From the NCBI GenBank assembly GCA_001314845.1, contig LJZQ01000001.1:239590-303589 (forward strand): a DNA stretch of 64,000 nucleotides. The letters are read 5' to 3'. The translations under genes were made by a program, and so were the position numbers. This document shows, piece after piece, positions 9,943 through 20,705 of this stretch. Origin of the DNA: Marinobacter excellens HL-55 (GTDB taxonomy: Bacteria > Pseudomonadota > Gammaproteobacteria > Pseudomonadales > Oleiphilaceae). Within the stretch, counting starts at the first letter, position 1. Every line of letters begins with the position of its first letter. Below the pieces are notes generated by a model. That model saw only the letters and a list, made by a program, of their open reading frames with translations, was not told the DNA's origin and did not search any database.

Positions 9943-10761
9943 TCAAACCGCAATAGGCCATAGCGGAGTCGGCTCAGTCGGTCCGTCAGGATCCTGAGGA
10001 CAGCTTTGCCGGTACAGGTAATCAAGGATCGCCTCTTTCAGATCACTGCCCTGGCTCAGCCCCTGATTGCCGAACAGCCGGTTGAACTCGAGCACATATG
10101 GGTAGCCGTCCACCAGGGCGATATCAAAGCCGGCATGATCCACACCCAAGTCCCGGGCCAGCCTCAACGCCAGTTCGGTGGCCGCCTCTGGCACCGGACT
10201 GGTGTCAATCCGACCACCACGGGCCACATTGTTGTAGAACCCCTGTTCTGCCTGGGTTCGCCAATAGGCCGTCAGTACCCGGTCACCCACCACCACAACC
10301 CGGACATCGCGATCAATCGGCAGGTATTCCTGAGCATAGAGCACGTGGCTCCGTTCGCAGTAGCGCTGCCAGTCTTGCCGGCTTTCAATCAGCCACACAC
10401 CCTCGCCCATACTGGCCTTGGGCAGTTTGGCGACAAACGGCAAAGCCATGGCATCCCAGATTAAATCCCGCTCCTGCGGGCCATTGGCCTCAATTATCGT
10501 CCAGGGCGTGTGCTCCGGAGCCACGGTCTGGAAAGCGCGGGTCATTTCCACCTTGTCGTGGCCAATACGGTAACTGGCCTCGCTTGGAAACACCCGGCAC
10601 TTGAGGCCATGGACCAAGGCGTTCAGCTGCCAGTACTCCGGGAACAAAACCCAGTCTGTTTCGCGCAGCAGGTCTTTATAGCGGAGAAATTGGTCCGGTT
10701 TGAGAACCGTGGTATCAGGAAAGCCCAGGGTACGGAAAATATCAAAGGAAACCAGGTGCAT
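9943..10761 (-). CDS. ATP-grasp protein, RimK-like
   Basis: LPFVAKLPKASMGEGVWLIES, GVDHAGFDIALVDGYPYVLEFNRLFGNQGL; ATP-grasp pattern; start ATG 10761. Confidence 0.75.
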   Translation of the reverse strand: MHLVSFDIFRTLGFPDTTVLKPDQFLRYKDLLRETDWVLFPEYWQLNALVHGLKCRVFPSEASYRIGHDKVEMTRAFQTVAPEHTPWTIIEANGPQERDLIWDAMALPFVAKLPKASMGEGVWLIESRQDWQRYCERSHVLYAQEYLPIDRDVRVVVVGDRVLTAYWRTQAEQGFYNNVARGGRIDTSPVPEAATELALRLARDLGVDHAGFDIALVDGYPYVLEFNRLFGNQGLSQGSDLKEAILDYLYRQSCPQDPDGPTEPTPLWPIAV

Positions 10762-10905
10762 GGTGTCAGCGGCACTCGAAGAGAATTGCGCGCATTTTAT
10801 ACAGTTGCGGGTTTCTGGCAAGCATTCTTGTCAGTTGATTGTGAGCACGACCGGAACAGCCGGGCAGGCCGTTTGAGCATGGCTGAATCAACAATCACCG
10901 GGCGC

Positions 10906-13380
10906 TCAACGAACCGGGCGCTTTTTCGTACCCTGTTGCGGCGTTGCCGTAAACGGGTCTTCTGGCCAGGGGTGTTTGGGATAGCGACCGCGCGTGTCCT
11001 TGCGCACCTCCGGGTAGGCGTTTTTCCAGAAGCTGGCGAGATCTGCGGTAACCGCCAAAGGGCGCTGTGCGGGTGAGAGCAGGTGGATCACCACCGGCAC
11101 CCGGCCGCCGGCCACGGTCGGTGTTTCGGTCCAGCCGAACAGGGCCTGAAGTTTGGCGGCCAGCACCGGTCCGTTTTCCGCAGTGTAGTCCAGAGCCACA
11201 TTCTGACCCGTGGGGATGGCGAGGCTGCGCGGTGCCAGGCTCTCCAGCTGCTGTTGTTGCGGGTACGCCAACAACGAATCCAGGGCCCGCATGAGACTGA
11301 GGCTGCTGAGGTCTGACCAGCGCGTCATCCCGGTCAGAAACGGCGCCAGCCAACGCTCCAGGCTGTCCAGCAGCGCCGCCTCGCTGACTTCTGGCCAGTC
11401 ACCGGGAAACTGCCTTGCCAGTAATTGCACCCGGGCACACCATTGTCGCGCGCCTGGCGTCCAGGGCAGGCTGGCCAGGCCTTTCCTGCGCACGGCATCC
11501 AGCAAGCCCTGCTGCAACAGCTCCGTGTTAACTCTCGCCAGGGCCCTCTCTGCCAGTACCAGTGCGCCCAGCTTGCGAACATTACGGGCCACCACGGTGC
11601 CCCGTTTATCGTCCCAGAGAGCTTCGTCGCGCTCTTCGATATTTGCCGCCAGATCCCGCTCCAGATCTGCCAGATCCACCGGCGCTGCCAGATAGATAGT
11701 CGCCTCGCGGGATTGACCATCCAGATCTGCCGCCACCAACCAGTCCTGCCGGGCCAGCGCATCGTCCTCCCGCAACACCGCGCCCTTGCCATTACTGAGC
11801 TGATAACGGGGCATGGAGCCTGGGCGACGGCGGGCCACGCGATCCGGATAGGCTTGGGCCAGTAACCGCCCCACCTCGGTGGCACTGGGCAGGTCCTGAG
11901 ATTCTGGTTGCGGGCAAAGTCGCTTTGTTGCCTGCTGAATGGCCTTCAAACGGGCTGCATCCAGCCCGCGCTGGCCCCGCTCGCCCCGCAAGACCCGAAT
12001 CCGCTCGTGCAGATCGGCCCCGGAGCCTGGCCCGAGCAGGTCGCGCTCTTCGAGCAATGCCGCCAGTTCGGCCGCTAATTGACCAAATCCCAACGCTCGG
12101 CCCTTCAGCACCATGTGGGCCAGGCGCGGGTGCAGTCCCAGCTCGCGGGCGGCCTTGCCGTGGTCCGTGATCGCGCCGTCAGCATCCAACATATCGAGCC
12201 ACTGCAACAGCGTTACCGCTTGCTGCCAATGGGCACTGGGGGGCTGGTCAATCCAGGCAATCTGATCTGGCGAGCGGGCACCCCATTGGGCCAACTCCAG
12301 TACCAGCGGCGCCAAATCCGCCTGCTGAATCTCGGGCGGGGTAAAATCCGCCAATCCGAACTGCTCAGACTCACTCCACAAGCGGTAACACACCCCCGGC
12401 TCGATACGACCGGCCCGGCCTTTACGTTGCTCCGCCGACGCCTTGGAGAGCCTGCCGGTCATCAGACGAGTCATGCCGCTGTTTGGATCGAACACCGCCC
12501 GGCGCTGCTGGCCAGCGTCAATCACCACCCGCACACCTTCAATGGTCAGACTGGTTTCGGCGATGGCCGTTGCCAGTACAACCTTCCGGATTCCCTCCGG
12601 TGCCGGCGCAATCGCCCGGTCCTGCTCGTCGGATTTCAGATTGCCGTACAGCGGTGCCAACAGCACATTGGTGGGCAACAGCCCCTGCAACTGCTGGGCG
12701 ACCCTCCGAATTTCCCCGGCACCGGGCAAAAACACCAGCATTGAACCGGTTTGCTCGCGTAAAGCCTCCTGCACTAAGGCAACCACCTGATCCGCCATCC
12801 GGCCATTGCGACCACCCGGGCGATAGATCACCTCAACCGGAAACGCCCGGCCTGCGCTGCTTAACACCGGTACATCGTCAAGAATCCGGGCAATCGGTGC
12901 TGTGTCCAGGGTGGCCGACATCACCAGTATCCGAAGATCCTCACGCAACACCTGCTGGGTTTCCCGCGCCAGCGCCAGGCCAAGATCAGCCTGCAGGGAT
13001 CGTTCATGGAATTCATCAAACAGAATGGCAGCGTAATCGTCCAGCATGGGATCACTCTGGATCAGGCGAGTCAGAATGCCTTCGGTCACCACCTCGATTT
13101 TGGTGTTACCGGACACCCGGGTATCCAGCCGGGTCCGATAACCGACGGTCTGGCCCGGCTGCTCACCCAGTTGCTTCGCCATATAACGAGCCGCCGTCCG
13201 AGCCGCCAGCCGTCTGGGTTCCAGCATCAGGATTTTACGATGTTGGCGCCAGGGCGCATCCAGTAACGCCAGCGGTACTCGCGTGGTTTTACCGGCGCCT
13301 GGCGGCGCCTGCAGCAAAACCGTGGTCGTTTTTTCCAGAGTCTGATTCAGCTCTGGCAGGATCTCATCTATCGGTAGCAT
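10906..13380 (-). CDS. hrpB: ATP-dependent helicase HrpB
   Basis: 824 aa; QAPPGAGKTTRVPLALL, LEPRRLAARTAA, DEFHERSLQADLGLA, KGRAGRIEPGVCYRL. Confidence 0.93.
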   Translation of the reverse strand: MLPIDEILPELNQTLEKTTTVLLQAPPGAGKTTRVPLALLDAPWRQHRKILMLEPRRLAARTAARYMAKQLGEQPGQTVGYRTRLDTRVSGNTKIEVVTEGILTRLIQSDPMLDDYAAILFDEFHERSLQADLGLALARETQQVLREDLRILVMSATLDTAPIARILDDVPVLSSAGRAFPVEVIYRPGGRNGRMADQVVALVQEALREQTGSMLVFLPGAGEIRRVAQQLQGLLPTNVLLAPLYGNLKSDEQDRAIAPAPEGIRKVVLATAIAETSLTIEGVRVVIDAGQQRRAVFDPNSGMTRLMTGRLSKASAEQRKGRAGRIEPGVCYRLWSESEQFGLADFTPPEIQQADLAPLVLELAQWGARSPDQIAWIDQPPSAHWQQAVTLLQWLDMLDADGAITDHGKAARELGLHPRLAHMVLKGRALGFGQLAAELAALLEERDLLGPGSGADLHERIRVLRGERGQRGLDAARLKAIQQATKRLCPQPESQDLPSATEVGRLLAQAYPDRVARRRPGSMPRYQLSNGKGAVLREDDALARQDWLVAADLDGQSREATIYLAAPVDLADLERDLAANIEERDEALWDDKRGTVVARNVRKLGALVLAERALARVNTELLQQGLLDAVRRKGLASLPWTPGARQWCARVQLLARQFPGDWPEVSEAALLDSLERWLAPFLTGMTRWSDLSSLSLMRALDSLLAYPQQQQLESLAPRSLAIPTGQNVALDYTAENGPVLAAKLQALFGWTETPTVAGGRVPVVIHLLSPAQRPLAVTADLASFWKNAYPEVRKDTRGRYPKHPWPEDPFTATPQQGTKKRPVR

Positions 13381-13429
13381 GACGAGCTTGAAGTCAGCCT
13401 GTGGTTTTGGCGGTTAAATAGCGCGCTGA

Positions 13430-14632
13430 TCATGGCCGAGAATGCCACAACTCGGGCTTGGGTACGAAAAACGCAAATACCAGGCCGAACATCAAAGCCG
13501 CCACGCCAATCCCGAACGCAGACCCCAGCGTGCCGCCGGCATCCAGCCATTGCTTGGTCAGCCAGGGGCCCACCATTTGAGTAAAACCATACAAAGCAAC
13601 CATTGCCGCTGACAACCGGGGGCCCTGATGTGGATGCAAGGCCCGACCAATACGCTGAGTCAGCAATACGGTACCCAAAAACGTACTGCCCACCAGCGCG
13701 GCGCATAGCACCAGACCAACAGGGCCCGGCAAGATCACTGCCGCCAACACCCCTAGCAACTGAATGATAAAGTTCAATCGCAACGCCGGCAGATCACCCA
13801 TCAAAGAGCCCAACTTGTTCCAGAGCCACGGAGCGGGAATGGTAAATAGCGCGACAATCACCCAGGTACCGTCCAGCAACCCGTGGCCTTGGGGTAAGGT
13901 CACCTTCGCCAGAAGTGGCAGGAAAGTCATCGGCAGGATGTAGCCCAGACCGGCACCCGCATAAGACAGAAACAAGGGGATACTGGCACGATCAAGCAGC
14001 GGGGTATTGCTGACGACCTGCCCGGAATCGTCGTGCTGACGTACCGGCACCTCCAACCGGCGCAGCCGCATAACACCCCACCAGGCCAGCGGTATCGATA
14101 ACAATGCCGCAGGCCACCAACGCTCAGCGCCTTCCAGCATGGTTGCCGAACCGGTCACCAGGCCACTGGACACCAGCAGGCCAACGCCGACCCCGATATA
14201 CACCAGCCCACTCAGCGAGGCACGGTTACGAAGGACCAACCATTCGAGAATCAGCGCCGGTGCCTGCACAAATACCACGCCATTGGCGACACCGTTTAGC
14301 CAGCGACTGACGGAAATGACGGTCAGGTGATCGGTTTGGGTGATGATCAGGGTGGTCACTACATGGATGGCCATAAACAACGGCAACATGAAGCGAATCT
14401 GGTCGATACGATGCCAACGAATCGCCAGCATCGCGCCCATCAGATAGCCCAGGTAGTTCCAGGTAGCGACCGCCGCGCCGTCCGGTGCGCTGAACTGTTG
14501 GTCTGCCACAAGATACGGCAGCAGGGGAGTATAGATAAATCGGCCCAGACCATGCACCACCAGCAGCACCAAGGCACCGGCGGTCAGGACCGTGAACAGC
14601 TGTCTTGTAGAAGTATCTTGAAAAGAGGTCAT
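13430..14632 (-). CDS. MFS transporter, YbfB/YjiJ-like
   Basis: 400 aa, about 12 TMs; GLGRFIYTPLLPYLV N-terminus. Confidence 0.8.
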   Translation of the reverse strand: MTSFQDTSTRQLFTVLTAGALVLLVVHGLGRFIYTPLLPYLVADQQFSAPDGAAVATWNYLGYLMGAMLAIRWHRIDQIRFMLPLFMAIHVVTTLIITQTDHLTVISVSRWLNGVANGVVFVQAPALILEWLVLRNRASLSGLVYIGVGVGLLVSSGLVTGSATMLEGAERWWPAALLSIPLAWWGVMRLRRLEVPVRQHDDSGQVVSNTPLLDRASIPLFLSYAGAGLGYILPMTFLPLLAKVTLPQGHGLLDGTWVIVALFTIPAPWLWNKLGSLMGDLPALRLNFIIQLLGVLAAVILPGPVGLVLCAALVGSTFLGTVLLTQRIGRALHPHQGPRLSAAMVALYGFTQMVGPWLTKQWLDAGGTLGSAFGIGVAALMFGLVFAFFVPKPELWHSRP

Positions 14633-14754
14633 AAACCGCCCGGCGCTCGTTTCGTCAGTGACTGAAGCCCGGCAGTGTATGCGACCACCTGAGCATTGTC
14701 AGTGTGACCTTGGCCTTAAACGCTCCGCGGTGAGCTCAGCAGAACACGCCGGGA

Positions 14755-15414
14755 TTACGCACCGGGCTGCTGGGTGAGCGACCATTGATAGATGCGCTGG
14801 AACGCCTGGGCCAGTTCCTGAGGGTTGTGAGGCGGCTGAATCAGGGCCTGCAACTGGCCGTCCGGATTGAGCAGGGCAAAGTGACCGCTGTGATCCACCA
14901 GCAATTCACCCTCCACTTCCCGATGAACAAACACCGCGCTGAGACTCTGAGCGAGCTGGCGAAGGGTCTCCAGCTCGCCGGTCAGACCATGGAAATTCTC
15001 GCCGTAAAAGCTGGTGTAGGCTTTCAGCTGTTCTGGCGTGTCATGCTCCGGATCGGCGGTCACCAACAGGTAATCCGGTTGTGGCAGTTCCGCTGAAAGC
15101 AGTTGGTCCATCTGGCGCAGGTTGGCCATGGCCACCGGGCAAATGTCAGGGCAATTGGTGTAGCCGACAAAGACAAACGTCCACCGGCCCTTGAGATCCT
15201 CCCGAGTGACGGTTTCGCCCTGCTCATTGGTCAGAGTGAAGTCCGCCAATTGCCTTGGTTGATCGTAGACATAGGCATTGTACTGGCTCAGGTTCGGGGC
15301 CGGCTCGGGCTCTGAGTCAGCGCCCCAGAACACCTGGCGACCAACCGTCAAACCAAAGACCAGCATCACCAACATCAATAAAACCAACAGCGTAATTCTT
15401 ACCGACCGCCCCAT
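14755..15414 (-). CDS. SCO1/SenC family protein
   Basis: GYTNCPDICPVAMANLRQM copper motif; located in cytochrome oxidase cluster. Confidence 0.92.
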   Translation of the reverse strand: MGRSVRITLLVLLMLVMLVFGLTVGRQVFWGADSEPEPAPNLSQYNAYVYDQPRQLADFTLTNEQGETVTREDLKGRWTFVFVGYTNCPDICPVAMANLRQMDQLLSAELPQPDYLLVTADPEHDTPEQLKAYTSFYGENFHGLTGELETLRQLAQSLSAVFVHREVEGELLVDHSGHFALLNPDGQLQALIQPPHNPQELAQAFQRIYQWSLTQQPGA

Positions 15415-15451
15415 AGGGCCTCCAAAAGGTTACAAATTCAAAAGCCAGTTG

Positions 15452-16372
15452 TCAGAAGTAGACAAAGTGATCCACCAGCAACACCACAAAAAGCACCATC
15501 AGGTAGGTAATGGAGTACTTGAAGGTGTTCAGGGCAACACGCCGGTCATCGCCTTTGAGCAAACGGATGGCGTACTGCAGGAAACGCAAGCCTAGTGCCA
15601 GAGCGCCAATCAGGTAAATACCTCCAGACATCCCTGTGACAAAAGGTAGCAGGCTGACCGCCAGCAACATCAGGGTGTACAACAGGATATGCAGTTCGGT
15701 GTATTTGTTGCCGTGAGTAACCGGCAGCATGGGGATACCCGCCTTGGCATATTCTTCTTTGCGGTGAATTGCCAGCGCCCAGAAATGTGGCGGCGTCCAG
15801 GCAAAGATGATCAACACCAGCAGCAGTGCGTGGCCATCCACCTGACCGGTCACGGCGGTCCATCCCAGCAGCGGCGGCATGGCTCCGGCCAGACCACCAA
15901 TCACAATATTCTGGGGTGTCGCGCGCTTGAGGAACAGGGTGTACACGCCGGCGTAGCCGACCAAGGAAGCCAGCGTCAGCCAGGCGGTCAGCTCATTGAC
16001 CTGCCAGATCAGAACAAACATACCAATACTGGCCAGCACGGTCGCAAACAGCAGGGCATCCAGAGTTGTGATGCGCCCCGTTGCGACCGGACGCTTCCGG
16101 GTGCGCGCCATTACCGTATCGATCTTCTGATCCACTACGTGATTGACCACGGCTGCAGCACCCGCCAATAGCGCTATGCCGAGGTTGCCATACACAAGGA
16201 CACTCCAGCCCGGCACGCCTGGCGCTGCCAACAGCATACCGATGACGGAGGTCAGGATCATCAACGCGACTACTCTGGGCTTGGTCAGCTCCAGGTAATC
16301 CCGCCATGAAATTGTTGTGTTTGTGGAGCTCGCAAGCTCCTCAGCCGGCAGCGCTTCAACTTGCTCGCTCAT
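15452..16372 (-). CDS. ctaB/cyoE: protoheme IX farnesyltransferase (heme o synthase)
   Basis: YLELTKPRVVALMILTSVIGM; NHVVDQKIDTVMARTRKRPVATG. Confidence 0.95.
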   Translation of the reverse strand: MSEQVEALPAEELASSTNTTISWRDYLELTKPRVVALMILTSVIGMLLAAPGVPGWSVLVYGNLGIALLAGAAAVVNHVVDQKIDTVMARTRKRPVATGRITTLDALLFATVLASIGMFVLIWQVNELTAWLTLASLVGYAGVYTLFLKRATPQNIVIGGLAGAMPPLLGWTAVTGQVDGHALLLVLIIFAWTPPHFWALAIHRKEEYAKAGIPMLPVTHGNKYTELHILLYTLMLLAVSLLPFVTGMSGGIYLIGALALGLRFLQYAIRLLKGDDRRVALNTFKYSITYLMVLFVVLLVDHFVYF

Positions 16373-17478
16373 GCCGTTACCTCCCGATTTATGGTTGTTG
16401 TATGTGTGGCGGGGGATGTCTGTACGTGTGGCAGCCGATGATGACGCCAGATCAGGTTAACCATGGACAACAGCAAACCTGCACCCATCGCGTTGTGTGC
16501 AATGGCAATGGACAGCGGAATGTAGAACCAGACGTTGGCGAGCCCCAGAGCAATCTGCAGCGTCAGTGCTGCCGCGACCAGCGCAATGCTCCGATCAAGA
16601 TTACTGTTACCTCGTTGCCGCCAAAGCAGCCCCAGCAATATAATCAGGTAGCCAAGCACGATAACGGCACCCAGGCGGTGGGTCACATGAATGGCGACGC
16701 GACCGTCTGCCGTCAACTGTCCACCCAGGTAGTTGGGGCCAACCTGCTGGGTGATGTCAAAACCATGACGGAAATCCATGCCCTCAGGCCACCACTGGCC
16801 CTGACAGGTGGGCAGATCCGTGCAGGCAACCGCGGCATAATTTGCCGCGGTCCAGGCGCCCAGGGCGATCTGCAGAATAACCAGAAACAAACCACCGTAT
16901 AGCCAGGGACGGAAACGACCCAGCCTGGCGGATGACATTGTCTGCTGACCGGAGCCTGACTCAGCACGCTTGCGTAACCGGAGTGTCAGCAGCAGCAACA
17001 AACTCAACGTGGTAAAACCACCCAACAGATGCAATGCCACTACTTGTGGCCACAATTTGAGGGTCACGGTCCAGGCACCAAAGGCACCCTGCAGCAAAAT
17101 AAAACCAGCGATGAACAACGGCAGTTTAACCGGAACACCAGAACGGCGATGACGCACCGCCACTGCCGCCAGTGCAAACACCACCAGCCCCAGAATTCCG
17201 GCTGCATAGCGATGAATCATCTCCGGCCAGCCCTTGGCCACGTCCACCGGTGTTTCAGGGAACCGGGCATTGGCGATGGCGATACTGGCTTCACTCTGGG
17301 GCACCGTCAGAAAACCGTAGCAGCCGGGCCAGTCCGGACAACCCAGGCCGGCATCAACTAATCTGGTCCAGGCGCCCAGCATAATGACAACGATGGCCAG
17401 TCCGCAGGCATAAGCAGACCAGCGGGCCATTTTTTTTGCGATGTCCGTAGGCTGTTCAAGGGTCAATGGTTCGGTCAC
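16369..17478 (-). CDS. ctaA: heme A synthase (COX15/CtaA)
   Basis: GAWTRLVDAGLGCPDWPGCYGF; HVTHRLGA. Confidence 0.95.
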   Translation of the reverse strand: MTEPLTLEQPTDIAKKMARWSAYACGLAIVVIMLGAWTRLVDAGLGCPDWPGCYGFLTVPQSEASIAIANARFPETPVDVAKGWPEMIHRYAAGILGLVVFALAAVAVRHRRSGVPVKLPLFIAGFILLQGAFGAWTVTLKLWPQVVALHLLGGFTTLSLLLLLTLRLRKRAESGSGQQTMSSARLGRFRPWLYGGLFLVILQIALGAWTAANYAAVACTDLPTCQGQWWPEGMDFRHGFDITQQVGPNYLGGQLTADGRVAIHVTHRLGAVIVLGYLIILLGLLWRQRGNSNLDRSIALVAAALTLQIALGLANVWFYIPLSIAIAHNAMGAGLLLSMVNLIWRHHRLPHVQTSPATHTTTINREVTA

Positions 17479-17497
17479 GTTCTGTTTGCCCCTATGT

Positions 17498-18163
17498 TCA
17501 GCCGATTTGCGAAAGCTTCAGCAGCTGCTTGAGATCCTTGAGAAGCTGCTTGCCGCTGTGCTCCACTCCATAATGCATCATCACATTACCAAACGGATCC
17601 ACCAGCAGTATCCGGGGCGCATCGTCGGGGACAACGCCGGCGGGCCAGGCTGGTGTCGTACCCCGTACATGCTGCAGTCGCTCCATTGAGCTGTACTCAG
17701 CACTCCAGCGTTGGTCCAGGCTGGCGGGAACACTGCCCAAGGCCGCAGCACGGCTGACGCGGGGGGCGTACTTGCCAAGCGCGATATTGACCTGTCGGGA
17801 GAGGTAGAGCAGTTGCTCGCAATCGCCGCCGCAAGGGCCAGCAACCACCAGCATAAGCCAGTTCGGATCGACCTTGTCGACGCCGAAACGCTGGACCAGG
17901 GGTTCACCCTCCGAGGTTTCCAGGTTGAATGCCTGCACCGGTACCGGCGGCATGATCAGCTCGCCCTGATTGGTGTGACCCATGGGGTTGAGCCAGCCTG
18001 TGTAAAACATGATTGTGGCCAGAACCATCGGCCCGAAACCCACTGCAAACAGCAGCAGGGCGGTGCGCCGGCCACGACGAACCTGTTCCGGATTGGGTGA
18101 ATCCTTCCCGGTCACGGAGTCAGCCGTTGTCGTTGTCATTATCGGCTCCTGTCTTTCGGTCAT
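17498..18163 (-). CDS. conserved membrane-anchored protein of the cox cluster (thioredoxin-like)
   Basis: N-terminal TM; located between ctaA and SURF1. Confidence 0.7.
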   Translation of the reverse strand: MTERQEPIMTTTTADSVTGKDSPNPEQVRRGRRTALLLFAVGFGPMVLATIMFYTGWLNPMGHTNQGELIMPPVPVQAFNLETSEGEPLVQRFGVDKVDPNWLMLVVAGPCGGDCEQLLYLSRQVNIALGKYAPRVSRAAALGSVPASLDQRWSAEYSSMERLQHVRGTTPAWPAGVVPDDAPRILLVDPFGNVMMHYGVEHSGKQLLKDLKQLLKLSQIG

Positions 18164-18869
18164 TCGTTATTTTTTTAGTACTCGCAACTAACGTCAATAT
18201 AGCCAGTGCCAGCGCCAGCGTAAACCACTGCGCAGCATAACCGTAGTGAGTTTGAGGGCCCATTACATCAGGGGCAAGATCGGCACGGTAGGCACCCGGT
18301 TGCTGGCTGTCTGACAGCTTCAGTACCATCTGTGCCGGCCGATCCACCTGTTGCTGTACCCGGTCCCGGGGCAGGGTCTGTACCCGTTGTGGCCAATTCT
18401 GGTTATCCACCTCCAGGTCATCCGCCAAAACCGGTGGTACCGGGTAGTTATCCAGGCGGCCTTCGAGGGTGAAGAGGGCTTCAGGTGTGTCTATCTGTGG
18501 CAATTGCTCTCGTGTTCTGGGCGCCCTGATCCAGCCTCGGTTGACCACCACGGCCGGGCCCTCCACCGGATTGAACAAGGTCAACACCTCATAACCGGGC
18601 ATACCATCCCGGGTTCGGTTATCCAGCAGCCAGGTATAATCGGTGTACCAGCCGGTCAATGTTGCCGGCTGACCCACCTGCAGCCCGACCTCAACCATCT
18701 CTGGCCAAGCGGCTTCGCCAGCCTGCTGCTGCCAGGACGCAAGCAATACCTGCTTTTCCTCGGCCCGATTCAGCTGCCATACCCCGAGGCTGATCAACAA
18801 GGGCAGAAAAAATCCGCTGAACACCAGTAATCGCCAGTCAAAATGCCATCGGCGATTCATCAACCGCAC
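18120..18869 (-). CDS. SURF1 family cytochrome oxidase assembly protein
   Basis: LGVWQLNRAEEKQ, VNRGWIRAP, HYGYAAQWFTLALAL. Confidence 0.93.
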   Translation of the reverse strand: MRLMNRRWHFDWRLLVFSGFFLPLLISLGVWQLNRAEEKQVLLASWQQQAGEAAWPEMVEVGLQVGQPATLTGWYTDYTWLLDNRTRDGMPGYEVLTLFNPVEGPAVVVNRGWIRAPRTREQLPQIDTPEALFTLEGRLDNYPVPPVLADDLEVDNQNWPQRVQTLPRDRVQQQVDRPAQMVLKLSDSQQPGAYRADLAPDVMGPQTHYGYAAQWFTLALALAILTLVASTKKITNDRKTGADNDNDNG

Positions 18870-18957
18870 CTACCCATGCTTTGCTATAGTGATATCGGGG
18901 TCCGGCGCATTGCCGGAATGCCTGCCATTACAATAACTCAATACCAGGGAAACCCAA

Positions 18958-19160
18958 TGCTGAAATTCTTGATCGTTGTGCTGTTGTTGGCCGTTATGGT
19001 CAGCCTGTTCAGCGGGCTGTTCTTTCTGATCCGTGACGGTGGCAAAACCAATCGGGTGGTTAACTCACTGGCGGTTCGTGTTGGCCTCAGCGTGCTTTTG
19101 CTGGCACTGGTACTGACGTCTTTATGGACCGGGGATCTGACGCTAAATCCAACGCCGTAA
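18958..19160 (+). CDS. twin-TM small protein (DUF2909-like)
   Basis: MLKFLIVVLLLAVMVSLFSGLFFLIRDGGKTNRVVNSLAVRVGLSVLLLALVL; internal Met in ORF 18843..19160. Confidence 0.8.
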
Positions 19161-19176
19161 TCCCCAGATACCCTGA

Positions 19177-20082
19177 TCAGATAATGTAAACGAATACAAA
19201 CAAGCCCAGCCAGACCACATCAACAAAGTGCCAATACCAGGCGGCCGCCTCAAAACCGAAATGGTTGTCGCCCGTAAAGTGCCCCTTACGGATTCGCAGC
19301 AGCATGATGAACAGCATCAATGTACCCAGAAACACGTGGGCACCGTGGAAACCCGTCAACATGAAGAAGGTGCTGCCATAGATGCCCGATTGCAGCGTCA
19401 GATCGAGATCCCGGTAAGCGTGAAGATATTCGTAAGACTGCACAAACATGAACACGACGGCCAAGGCGATGGTAGCGCCGAGCCAGAGCTTTACCTTGGC
19501 ACGGTTATCGGCCTTCATGGCGTGATGGGCAATGGTGACGGTGAATGAGGACGTCACCAGCAAAATCGTGTTGATCAGCGGCAAGCCCCAGGGCCCGATA
19601 AGACTGCTCGGGCCAGGGTAGGCTTGCGGGTCCGGATTATTGACCAGCGGCCAGGTGGCCTGAAAACCCTCCCAGAGCATATTGGAGCTGCCCTTATCGC
19701 CTTCGCCTCCGAGCCAGGGCACCGCCAGCACCCGCACATAAAACAGGGCGCCGAAGAAGGCAGCAAAGAACATCACTTCCGAGAAAATAAACCAGCTCAT
19801 GCCCCAACGGAACGAGCGATCCATCTGCGGGCTATAAAGACCTTCGCGGCTCTCTTTAATCACCGCGCCAAACCAACCGAACAGCATGTACGCCATGATC
19901 AATGAGCCGACCAGGAACATGATCCAGGCGCCGGTGGTGCTGTCACCCTGCTTGCCGTTGACCATGATCGACGCCACGCCGTACAGGGTAACACCCAGGC
20001 CAACCGTGGCGACGATGGGCCATTTACTCTGCTCGGGAACGTAATAGGTCTGGGTCTGGTTGTCCGCCATAGCTTTCTCCAA
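19177..20082 (-). CDS. coxC: cytochrome c oxidase subunit III
   Basis: ITGFHGAHVFLGT-like segment; EAAAWYWHFVDVVWLGLFVFVYI. Confidence 0.95.
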   Translation of the reverse strand: MEKAMADNQTQTYYVPEQSKWPIVATVGLGVTLYGVASIMVNGKQGDSTTGAWIMFLVGSLIMAYMLFGWFGAVIKESREGLYSPQMDRSFRWGMSWFIFSEVMFFAAFFGALFYVRVLAVPWLGGEGDKGSSNMLWEGFQATWPLVNNPDPQAYPGPSSLIGPWGLPLINTILLVTSSFTVTIAHHAMKADNRAKVKLWLGATIALAVVFMFVQSYEYLHAYRDLDLTLQSGIYGSTFFMLTGFHGAHVFLGTLMLFIMLLRIRKGHFTGDNHFGFEAAAWYWHFVDVVWLGLFVFVYII

Positions 20083-20086
20083 TGGC

Positions 20087-20695
20087 TTAGCCGTTATTGT
20101 TTGTTGTTGTTTGTGTGCGATCGGAGCGAGACACCTCGGTCATTTTGCCCTGATCGTAAAGCGTGTAGGACAGGGTCAGCTTGGTGATGTGCTCCGGCAG
20201 ATCCCGATCAACAATAAAGATCAGCGGCATCTCGACACTTTCACCGGCTTCCAAGGGTTGCTGGTTAAAGCAGAAACACTCTGTCTTGTGGAAGAACTGA
20301 GTGCCCTCGGACGGCGCCAGGCTTGGCACCGCCTGGCCTACCATGGCGTGATCGGTGCCATTGGCTGCGTAAAAATTCACCGTGACTGGCTGGCCTGGAT
20401 GCACATCAATACTGCGCACCACCGGCCGGAACTCCCAGGTCATACCCGGGCCATTGCTGGCCAGAAACTGCACCCTGACGGTGCGATTCTCGTCCACCTG
20501 TTGCGTCGCGCCGGATTCATAGCGGCCACCGGTTTTGCCATTGATTCCGGTAATCTCGCAAAACACGTCGTAAAGCGGGACCAGCGCAAAGCCAAAAGCA
20601 AACATGCCCACGACACCCGACAGACACCAGGCAATTACTTTCGAATTGCTGCGACGTTCTGGCTGCTCATTTGCAGTTTCATTGGCCATGGTCAT
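20087..20695 (-). CDS. ctaG: cytochrome c oxidase assembly protein CtaG/Cox11
   Basis: PLYDVFCEITGINGKTGG; KTECFCFNQQPLEAGESVEMPLIF. Confidence 0.95.
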   Translation of the reverse strand: MTMANETANEQPERRSNSKVIAWCLSGVVGMFAFGFALVPLYDVFCEITGINGKTGGRYESGATQQVDENRTVRVQFLASNGPGMTWEFRPVVRSIDVHPGQPVTVNFYAANGTDHAMVGQAVPSLAPSEGTQFFHKTECFCFNQQPLEAGESVEMPLIFIVDRDLPEHITKLTLSYTLYDQGKMTEVSRSDRTQTTTNNNG

Positions 20696-20705
20696 GCCTC
20701 CCGGG

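Noticed and set aside
12483-13382. 299-aa plus-strand ORF
   Set aside because: Antisense to hrpB helicase motifs; Pro/Arg-rich shadow ORF
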